Shown here one piece after another: positions 1 through 4,558 of a stretch of 8,486 nucleotides of DNA; positions within the stretch are counted from its first letter, which is position 1, and every line of letters starts with the position of its first letter. The stretch lies in NCBI GenBank assembly GCA_964583865.1, contig CAZOXZ010000104.1, forward strand, positions 1 through 8,486, written 5' to 3'. The translations under genes were made by a program, and so were the position numbers. The notes under the pieces are model-generated. The model ran no database searches, was not told where the DNA came from, and saw nothing but the letters and a program-made list of their open reading frames with translations. Source of the DNA: DASSBG01 sp964583865. GTDB taxonomy: Bacteria > Pseudomonadota > Gammaproteobacteria > Xanthomonadales > Rhodanobacteraceae.

Positions 1-460
1 GATTCAGCCAGTTGAAGCCCTTTTTCTTGCTGCGCAGGTTGAAGAACAGCTTGCGCTGGGCCTTGGTGGTGGCCACCTTGACGATGCGCCAGTTCTTCAG
101 GATGAACTCGTGCATCTCGGCACGAATCCAGTGCACGGCAAAACTCACCAGACGCACGCCGACGTCGGGATCGAAGCGCTTGACCGCCTTCATCAGGCCG
201 ATGTTGCCTTCCTGGATGAGATCGGCCAGTTGCAAGCCATAACCGCGATAGCCGCGGGCCACGTGCACCACGAAGCGCAGGTGCGCATTTACCAGCGTAC
301 GTGCCGCATCCAGGTCATTGTCGTCAATGTAGCGGTGCGCCAGGTTCTGTTCCTCCTCGCGCGTGAGCACGGGAATGCGGTGCACGGCGCCGATGTAGGC
401 GTCGAGGCTGTTGACAACACTTGGCACGGCCGCACGGGCGGCCACAAGACTATTGGACAT
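1..460 (-). CDS. rpoH: RNA polymerase heat-shock sigma factor RpoH (sigma-32), N-terminal part
   Basis: This is the 5' part of the gene for sigma-32, which directs RNA polymerase to heat-shock promoters (chaperones, proteases). Reading the minus strand from the ATG at 460-458 gives 153 codons, then the frame leaves the window at base 1. Seen directly: the sigma-70 region 2 core (HLRFVVHVARGY around residues 60-71, LIQEGNIGLMKAVKRFDP at 81-98, SFAVHWIRAEMHEFIL at 106-121) and the RpoH-specific box QRKLFFNLR at 135-143, which separates it from RpoD and RpoS. The start is supported by a GGAGGG Shine-Dalgarno sequence at 472-467, six bases upstream. Regions 3 and 4 lie outside the window. It is divergent from the glutaredoxin fusion gene. 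The upstream region carries a sigma-E-like promoter and a CIRCE-like operator, described separately. Confidence 0.96.
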   Translation of the reverse strand, partial: MSNSLVAARAAVPSVVNSLDAYIGAVHRIPVLTREEEQNLAHRYIDDNDLDAARTLVNAHLRFVVHVARGYRGYGLQLADLIQEGNIGLMKAVKRFDPDVGVRLVSFAVHWIRAEMHEFILKNWRIVKVATTKAQRKLFFNLRSKKKGFNWLN

Positions 461-507
461 CAAAAACCCTCCATCCGGGCGAATTGCAGGCTCGGGAACA
501 GACTATT

Positions 508-534
508 CTGGCACTCGCGAGGTTAGAGTGCCAA
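508..534 (-). promoter_or_regulatory. CIRCE-like operator (candidate HrcA site) upstream of rpoH
   Basis: Read on the minus strand this is TTGGCACTC, nine bases, then GAGTGCCAG. The CIRCE consensus is TTAGCACTC-N9-GAGTGCTAA, so the arms match at 8 of 9 and 7 of 9 positions with the exact nine-base spacer, and pair with each other at 8 of 9. CIRCE is the binding site of the heat-shock repressor HrcA. It covers the -10 and probable start site of the sigma-E-like promoter, which is a position suited to repression. HrcA itself is not encoded in the window. Confidence 0.75.
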
Positions 535-550
535 CAGCAAGAAAAGTTCC
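523..550 (-). promoter_or_regulatory. Predicted sigma-E (RpoE) type promoter of rpoH
   Basis: On the minus strand a perfect GGAACTT (-35, 550-544) is followed after 16 bases by TCTAA (-10, 527-523). The RpoE consensus is GGAACTT-N16-TCTGA, so only one -10 base differs. Transcription should start near 517, giving a leader of roughly 57 nt. Sigma-E control of rpoH is established in E. coli (promoter P3). Its use here is inferred from the sequence. Confidence 0.7.
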
Positions 551-669
551 GCCGTCCAAGTACTGCACCACATAGTACACTAATTCAGCACAAACGTCGC
601 CCTGTCGCCCCGCCCGGTGCGATGCGCGCTATCATGAGCGGTCACGTATTCAAGCCACAGGTTCACGCC

Positions 670-1590
670 ATGTCCCTTTCCGACGAAACCCGTCAGCAAA
701 TCGAAGCCATGCTTGCCGAGCACCCGGTGGTGCTGTTCATGAAGGGTAACCCGCAAGCGCCCATGTGCGGCTTCTCGGCCGCTGCCAGCAGCGCGCTGAA
801 CGACCTTGTTCCCGGCTACTTCAGCGTTGATGTACTGGCCGACCAGACCATTCGCGAAGGCATCAAGGTCTTCGGCGACTGGCCGACCATCCCGCAGCTG
901 TACGTCAAGGGCGAGTTGATCGGCGGTGCCGACATCATCAAGCAGATGTACAACTCCGGTGACCTGCACGAACTTCTGGACGTGCCGAAGCCGGACCGCA
1001 CGCCGCCGGAAATCACCATCACCGATGCCGCCGCCGAGAAGATCCGCGAGAATCTGCCTGAAGCCAGCGAAGGTGTGTTGCATCTGTCCATGGACGGCCA
1101 CGGCCAGGCCGGCTTCAGCCTGGCGCCGGCCGGCGACGACGACATCATCACCACCGCCAACGGCATCGAGGTGCATCTGGACATCGGCAGCGCCCAACGC
1201 GCCCGTGGCGTGAAGATCGACTGGGTGAAGACGGTCCAGGGCGAAGGCCTGACATTGAGCTTTCCCGGTTCCGACGGCGTGCGCGAGATGAGCGTCGAGG
1301 AACTGAAGGACCGTATCGACTCCGGCGGCATCACGCTCATCGACGTGCGCCCGGCCGAGCAGCGCGCCAAGGCCGTGTTGCCGGTGGCGACCGCACTGGA
1401 GCAAATCGGCGAAGCCAAACTGGCCGAACTGCCCAAGGACACGCCCATCGCCTTCATGTGCCACTTCGGCAAGTCCAGCCTGGAACATGCCCGCAAGTTC
1501 GCCGGCCATGGCTTCACCGAAGTCTACAGCGTGACCGGCGGCATCGACGCCTGGGCCGAGCGCATCGACTCGTCGGTTCCGCGCTACTGA
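670..1590 (+). CDS. Grx4-family monothiol glutaredoxin fused to A-type-carrier-like and rhodanese domains
   Basis: This 306-residue cytoplasmic protein has three domains. Residues 1-108 are a monothiol glutaredoxin: K25, the CGFS active site at 33-36, TIP at 73-75 and GG at 85-86 are the glutathione and [2Fe-2S] binding features of the Grx4/GrxD family, which stores and delivers Fe-S clusters. Residues 114-205 resemble an A-type Fe-S carrier (IscA/ErpA fold: ITITDAAAEKIRENL, VKIDWVKTVQGEGL), but its cluster cysteines are absent. Residues 213-306 are a rhodanese domain with active-site loop CHFGKSS, Cys264. The protein has just two cysteines, C33 and C264, one per redox domain. The ATG at 670 is chosen because the glutaredoxin fold begins there. 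The in-frame extension upstream lies in the divergent regulatory region. The Shine-Dalgarno is weak (AGG near 659). A transporter gene follows after 10 bp, probably in the same transcript. A role in Fe-S or sulfur handling is inferred. Confidence 0.92.
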   Translation: MSLSDETRQQIEAMLAEHPVVLFMKGNPQAPMCGFSAAASSALNDLVPGYFSVDVLADQTIREGIKVFGDWPTIPQLYVKGELIGGADIIKQMYNSGDLHELLDVPKPDRTPPEITITDAAAEKIRENLPEASEGVLHLSMDGHGQAGFSLAPAGDDDIITTANGIEVHLDIGSAQRARGVKIDWVKTVQGEGLTLSFPGSDGVREMSVEELKDRIDSGGITLIDVRPAEQRAKAVLPVATALEQIGEAKLAELPKDTPIAFMCHFGKSSLEHARKFAGHGFTEVYSVTGGIDAWAERIDSSVPRY

Positions 1591-1600
1591 GCACCAAGGC

Positions 1601-2455
1601 ATGGCTGCCCGCCGGGCCGCACTGATCTCGCTGATACTCCTCACCCTGGTGTGGAGTTTCAACTGGACGGTGATGAAGGTGGCCATGCGCTACGCCGGGC
1701 CGTTCGACTTTTCGGCCCTGCGCTACAGCCTGGGCACGGCGGTGGTGTTCGCGGCGCTGGCCTGGCGCGGCGGCTCGCTGAGGCCGCCACCGCTGTTGCC
1801 GGTGGTGCTCATCGGCCTGGCCCAGACCATGGGCTTTCAGGCCTTGGCGCAGTGGGCGCTGGTGGAGGGTGGCGCGGGCAAGACAGCGCTGTTCGTCTAC
1901 ACCATGCCCTTCTGGGCCATTCTGATGGGCTGGCTGGTACTGTCCGAACACATCGGCCGGCGACATCTGGCCGGCATCGCCGCGGCGGCCGTGGGCGTGC
2001 TGCTGATCATTTCACCGTGGCGTGGCATGGCCGACCCCGCCCCCGTGTTGCTGGCGGTCGGCGGCGGCATCTGCTGGGCCATCGGCACGGTGGTGGCCAA
2101 GCATGAATTCAAACGCGGCGAGGTCTCGCTGCTGATGCTGACGGCCTGGCAAATGCTGGTGGGCACGGTCGGCCTGGTGCTACTGGCCCTGCTGGTGCCC
2201 GAGGCACCGGTCGTCTGGGAACCACTGTTGATCGCGACCATCCTCTACAACGGTGTGCTGTCCTCGGGCCTGGCCTGGGTGTTGTGGGCCGTGATCGTCA
2301 AGAACCTGCCGACCCATGTCGCCGGCATCTCCAGCCTGGCGATACCGGTGCTGGGCGTGGGCTTCGCCTGGCTGCTGCTGGGTGAGCAACCTGGTCTGGC
2401 CGAGTCCGCAGGGATGGCCCTGATCGTGACTGCGCTGGTCGTGGTCAATCGCTGA
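1601..2455 (+). CDS. EamA/DMT-superfamily inner-membrane transporter
   Basis: This 284-residue, strongly hydrophobic protein has about ten predicted membrane spans (roughly 6-26, 37-55, 66-88, 93-115, 120-139, 147-166, 176-198, 206-230, 236-261, 265-282). They are arranged as two EamA repeats, the usual drug/metabolite transporter layout and length. Motifs typical of the family include TLVWSFNWTVMKV near the N-terminus, the PFWAILMGWLVLSEHIGRR segment closing repeat one, and the IPVLGVGFAWLLLGEQP segment in repeat two. Family members export amino acids, metabolites or drugs, and the substrate cannot be read from sequence. The ATG at 1601 starts 10 bp after the glutaredoxin fusion stop. An AAGG lies almost against the start, too close for a standard ribosome binding site, so translational coupling to the upstream gene is likely. 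Two hairpins follow the stop codon. Confidence 0.9.
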   Translation: MAARRAALISLILLTLVWSFNWTVMKVAMRYAGPFDFSALRYSLGTAVVFAALAWRGGSLRPPPLLPVVLIGLAQTMGFQALAQWALVEGGAGKTALFVYTMPFWAILMGWLVLSEHIGRRHLAGIAAAAVGVLLIISPWRGMADPAPVLLAVGGGICWAIGTVVAKHEFKRGEVSLLMLTAWQMLVGTVGLVLLALLVPEAPVVWEPLLIATILYNGVLSSGLAWVLWAVIVKNLPTHVAGISSLAIPVLGVGFAWLLLGEQPGLAESAGMALIVTALVVVNR

Positions 2456-2460
2456 AAAAC

Positions 2461-2479
2461 CGTGGCTGTTTCAGCCGCG
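2461..2479. terminator. Hairpin just after the DMT transporter gene
   Basis: CGTGGCTG, a TTT loop, then CAGCCGCG form an 8-bp stem with one G-T wobble, five bases after the stop codon. On the plus strand no T-run follows. On the minus strand the stem is followed by GTTTTT, so it would work as a standard intrinsic terminator mainly against transcription entering from the repeat region. It may serve both directions. Confidence 0.5.
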
Positions 2480-2484
2480 AAGTG

Positions 2485-2516
2485 CAGCCTGCCCGGACCA
2501 TGATCCGGCCGGGCTG
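2485..2516. terminator. Second, longer hairpin after the DMT transporter gene
   Basis: Bases 2485-2497 pair with 2504-2516 as a 13-bp stem with one C-C mismatch and one G-T wobble around a six-base loop (CCATGA). It is GC-rich and lacks a T-tract on either side. It could be a transcript-end stabilising hairpin or a Rho-assisted terminator for the glutaredoxin-transporter transcript. A perfect 10-bp palindrome, GGGCCGGCCC, follows at 2521-2530. Confidence 0.4.
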
Positions 2517-2585
2517 ATGCGGGCCGGCCCTGGCATGGTTGACCTGGCGCATTGGGCTCGTGTAGCGCGGATCGTTTATGCCCAA

Positions 2586-2608
2586 TCGCGAGCAGGCTCG
2601 CTCCTACA
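2586..2608 (-). repeat. REP-like core, copy 1
   Basis: The core contains the palindrome GCGAGC-AG-GCTCGC followed by TCCTACA. On the minus strand it begins TGTAGGAGCGAG, the GTAG-type head and stem layout of REP elements mobilised by RAYT transposases in Pseudomonas and Stenotrophomonas. It is the best-conserved stem of the array together with copy 3. Confidence 0.75.
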
Positions 2609-2696
2609 GGTTCTGCGGCCAGCTTGCCACACCGGCGGCCCTTGGCAGGATGCCTTGTCCCGTGGGTTTTCCGTCACGCGGGTTGTTTGGGCCCGG

Positions 2697-2719
2697 TCCC
2701 GAGCAGGTTCGCTCCTGCA
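2697..2719 (-). repeat. REP-like core, copy 2 (diverged)
   Basis: This copy has CCGAGC-AG-GTTCGC, so two stem pairs are lost, and the head reads TCCTGCA instead of TCCTACA, losing the GTAG. It lies 111 bp after copy 1, and its downstream spacer is nearly identical to that of copy 1. Confidence 0.7.
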
Positions 2720-2808
2720 GGTTCTGCGGCCAGCTTGCCACACCGGCGGTCCTTGGCATGGTTACCTTGGCCCGTGGGTCTCGCACGACGCGGGGCGCTT
2801 GTGCCTGG

Positions 2809-2831
2809 TCGCGAGCGGGCTCGCTCCTACA
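2809..2831 (-). repeat. REP-like core, copy 3
   Basis: This copy has an intact stem, GCGAGC-GG-GCTCGC, and an intact TCCTACA head. It differs from copy 1 only in the centre (GG for AG). A different spacer follows, with small palindromes (CGGACGGTCCG at 2872-2882, then GGCAC-ATG-GTGCC). Confidence 0.75.
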
Positions 2832-2919
2832 TGTTTCCGCTTGATCGATCCCACCTGCACGAGCCTGCCCGCGGACGGTCCGTGAGGCACATGGTGCCAT
2901 GCGGGTTGTTTGGACCCGG

Positions 2920-2942
2920 TCGCGAGCGGGCTCGGTCCGGCA
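2920..2942 (-). repeat. REP-like core, copy 4 (degenerate head)
   Basis: The left stem GCGAGC-GG-GCTCG is kept, but the last stem base and the head are changed (GTCCGGCA), removing the GTAG. It is the last unit of the array and abuts the inverted leader copy at 2949-2974. Confidence 0.65.
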
Positions 2943-2948
2943 GGTCCG

Positions 2949-3162
2949 GCATGAATTTCGTCTCCACGTGGCGGGTTTGGTGTCCGTTTGTTGTTTCCCT
3001 TGATGAGGAAGGCGAATCAGCGGCATGGCCGGGCCACGAATCCGGGATGCCGGCAAGCCTTGCTCGGGGAGCGGGCCTCGTTGTCCACACGACGACACGG
3101 GCACGCGCATCCGGCACCACGGTGCTGATCGTATCAACCGCAATGTGGAGACAAAACCATGC
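2949..3162. repeat. Inverted repeat pair: leader of the exported-protein gene and an inverted copy upstream
   Basis: Bases 2949-2974 are an imperfect inverted copy of 3138-3162. The strongest part is GTCTCCAC (2960-2967) against GTGGAGAC (3145-3152). Over 2956-2974 and 3138-3156, 17 of 19 positions can pair as RNA, counting one G-U. With a one-base gap the match continues through GCATG/CATGC, so the copy includes the ribosome binding site and start codon of the gene at 3159. The 163 bp between the arms (2975-3137) show no gene, no clear promoter and no other repeat that I could recognise. Confidence 0.7.
3145..3152 (+). promoter_or_regulatory. Ribosome binding site of the exported-protein gene
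   Basis: GTGGAGAC contains GGAG at 3147-3150, eight bases before the ATG at 3159. It fixes that start. The same bases form the core of the inverted repeat with 2960-2967, so pairing in the transcript could hide this site. Confidence 0.7.
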
Positions 3163-3920
3163 AGTTTCTTCGCTTCTTCGGCCCGGCCGTGCTTCTTGCC
3201 AGTGGCATGGCCATCGCCGGCAGTCCGGCGCCAGCAAACCCGGATACGGGCTTTGTGCGCGCACAACAGGCAGCCACCGGGTCCGGTCACCAGGCGGCAG
3301 CGCGCGCCCTTGACCGGTTTGTTCAGACAGTAACGGACATGCAAGCCGAGCCCGGCTCCCCGTCACGGCGACACACCGACGTGCTCGCCCCGCAAGCTGG
3401 CCTGCCCGGCATCGGTGCCGGATTGCCTGCCGGCTTCCCACTGGCCATTGACAACCGTGAGGCACTCGCAAACCTGACGCTGGGTTGGGGTTTTGCCGTC
3501 CACGACGTGCAGCCGGCCAAGCTGCTGTCCGGAATGCGAATCAAAGACAGCATCGGCCAGGTCAACCAGTGGCGCTACGCGGTGATGCTGCATGGCAAGC
3601 CTGTGGGCCTGGTGACCGTGGCGCGCACTGCAGGCGGTTGGCAAGCCGTGTCATTCGGAGGCGCAGGCCTCAGCCGCGACATCGCGACCATCCTTGCGCA
3701 AGTCGACAACGACACAGCAACCCGGCTGCGCTACGTGCGCGTGCGCCAGGCCACGGCCGACTTCATCGAGGTGACGAGCGGCTCATCCACGCCACGCTAT
3801 GTCCCATTGCACGCGGCCGCAACCAGCCTCGGGCTGCTGCCTGGCGCACGCATTGACAGTGGCGACCTGGCCGCGCGCCTGCGCGCCTCCGTGCGCCGCG
3901 GTCTGGAAGCCACCCATTGA
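3159..3920 (+). CDS. Exported protein of unknown family, partner of the cysteine peptidase
   Basis: I do not recognise this 253-residue protein. Seen directly: a Sec signal peptide (MQFLRFFGPAVLLASGMAIA, likely cut after A20 before GS), a low-complexity Ala/Gly/Pro linker to about residue 95, then a compact domain from about 97 to 230. This domain has strand-like segments (NLTLGWGFAVHDV 105-117, WRYAVMLHGKPVGLVTVA 138-155, GGWQAVSFGGAG 159-170, RLRYVRVRQATADFIEV 189-205) and a basic helical tail. There is no cysteine anywhere, so no disulfide or thiol chemistry. The gene has a good ribosome binding site and ends 20 bp before the secreted papain-like peptidase, so the two are probably co-transcribed. 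Both proteins have the same IA-GS cleavage context. The peptidase seems to lack a propeptide, so this protein could be its inhibitor, folding helper or trans-acting prodomain. That is inference from context. Confidence 0.85.
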   Translation: MQFLRFFGPAVLLASGMAIAGSPAPANPDTGFVRAQQAATGSGHQAAARALDRFVQTVTDMQAEPGSPSRRHTDVLAPQAGLPGIGAGLPAGFPLAIDNREALANLTLGWGFAVHDVQPAKLLSGMRIKDSIGQVNQWRYAVMLHGKPVGLVTVARTAGGWQAVSFGGAGLSRDIATILAQVDNDTATRLRYVRVRQATADFIEVTSGSSTPRYVPLHAAATSLGLLPGARIDSGDLAARLRASVRRGLEATH

Positions 3921-3929
3921 CCACCGGAC

Positions 3930-3934
3930 AGGAG
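3930..3934 (+). promoter_or_regulatory. Ribosome binding site that sets the peptidase start
   Basis: AGGAG lies six bases before the ATG at 3941, ideal spacing. It argues against the in-frame TTG at 3917, which overlaps the end of the preceding gene, has no such site and would put polar residues before the signal peptide. Confidence 0.8.
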
Positions 3935-3940
3935 AATTTC

Positions 3941-4528
3941 ATGAAGATTCATCGACGTATTGTCAGTTTTCTCGCCCTGGCATTTTTCTCGGCCACGGTC
4001 ATCGCCGGCAGTGGTTACCGCTACCTCGGTGTTGACGAGGTCATCCAGCAACACAGCAACTGGTGCTGGGCCGCGACATCAGCCGACGTATTGCGCTGGT
4101 ACGGCATGTCGCCCAGCCAGTGCCAGATCGTCAACTGGGCCTATGGCCGCAATGATGCCTGTTACAGCGCACCGTTCTACTGGAATTCATCCGCCAATAC
4201 GCCAAACGCCATGTTCGGCAGCTATGGCAGCCTGCAACACATTCTGTCCGCATGGGGAATCGGCAGCCAGGTGCATGGTTCGTCTCTCGGCTGGTATGCG
4301 GTGGTCAACAACGTCAACGCCGGCCAACCATTCATCATGCGCTTTGCCTGGTACAACGGCGGTGGTCATTTTCTGGTCGGTTATGGCTACTACGACCTTG
4401 ATGGCGAACCACTGATCGGCTACATGAACCCGTGGCCGGGCGAAGGCTATACTTGGTCCAACTACAACTGGACCGTGCACGCCGCCTGGGACCACACCTG
4501 GACGCACACCCTTACGACCTGGAATTGA
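3941..4528 (+). CDS. Secreted papain-like cysteine peptidase (C39/C70-like)
   Basis: This 195-residue protein has a signal peptide (residues 1-22, basic start then FLALAFFSATVIA, cut before GSG). It then enters the peptidase fold almost at once. QQHSNWCWAAT at 36-46 is the papain-type block with oxyanion Gln36, six residues before nucleophile Cys42. GGGHFLVGYGYYD at 140-152 supplies His143. IGYMNPWPGEG at 159-169 supplies a candidate third residue, Asn163. SNWCWA and GGHF-V-GY are typical of bacterial papain-like peptidases annotated as C39-like or C70/AvrRpt2-like. Which clan family applies cannot be settled by eye. C61 and C74 could form a disulfide in the periplasm or outside the cell. The mature protein is rich in Trp and Tyr. 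Only about 13 residues separate the signal cut from Gln36, so there is no obvious propeptide. The exported partner gene lies 20 bp upstream. Hydrolysis of peptide bonds is predicted, and the substrate is unknown. Confidence 0.88.
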   Translation: MKIHRRIVSFLALAFFSATVIAGSGYRYLGVDEVIQQHSNWCWAATSADVLRWYGMSPSQCQIVNWAYGRNDACYSAPFYWNSSANTPNAMFGSYGSLQHILSAWGIGSQVHGSSLGWYAVVNNVNAGQPFIMRFAWYNGGGHFLVGYGYYDLDGEPLIGYMNPWPGEGYTWSNYNWTVHAAWDHTWTHTLTTWN

Positions 4529-4558
4529 CAACCGGATGGCCACGGACGGCCACACCAA

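Larger units (their letters stand above)
2526..2942. repeat. Tandem array of about 111-bp units, each carrying a REP-like core
   Basis: Four REP-like cores in the same orientation start at 2586, 2697, 2809 and 2920, giving steps of 111, 112 and 111 bp. A partial leading unit begins near 2526: the GGCATGGTT stretch there recurs at 2755. The segment after core 1 (2608-2649) and after core 2 (2719-2760) is almost identical, with about two differences in 42 bases, which indicates recent tandem duplication. The 20-30 bases before each core are also shared (CGGGTTGTTT, then G/A-CCCGG). The spacer after core 3 (2832-2900) is unrelated to the others. Open frames run through the array on both strands, but they translate the repeats (RFCGQLATP occurs twice) and have no ribosome binding site. 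The stretch appears non-coding. Confidence 0.85.

Noticed and set aside
630..635. TATCAT as -10 of the glutaredoxin fusion gene
   Set aside because: No recognisable -35 lies at a suitable distance, so it cannot be supported.
421..669. N-terminal extension of the glutaredoxin fusion (83 extra codons)
   Set aside because: It would run through rpoH codons, the sigma-E promoter and the CIRCE-like site. The glutaredoxin fold begins at the ATG at 670.
580..1686. Long minus-strand frame of 368 codons opposite the glutaredoxin fusion
   Set aside because: It is the antisense shadow of a clearly recognisable gene, with His/Gly/Ala-rich translation and no domain resemblance.
2526..2942. CRISPR array reading of the regularly spaced repeats
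   Set aside because: The spacing of about 111 bp is too long, the spacers are themselves repeated, and the repeat is a REP-type palindrome with a GTAG head.
2552..3471. Several overlapping open frames of 88-253 codons on both strands through the repeat region
   Set aside because: They translate the tandem repeats, overlap each other on both strands, are very rich in Arg, Gly and Pro, lack ribosome binding sites at their starts and resemble no family. They are open because of the GC-rich composition.
3917..3940. TTG at 3917 as start of the cysteine peptidase
   Set aside because: It overlaps the stop of the upstream gene, has no ribosome binding site and would add polar residues before the signal peptide. 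The ATG at 3941 has AGGAG at ideal spacing.
4537..4552. Small hairpin TGGCC-ACGGAC-GGCCA between the convergent peptidase and kinase genes
   Set aside because: Only five base pairs and no T-tract, too weak to call a terminator, although a shared terminator would be expected in this 30-bp gap.
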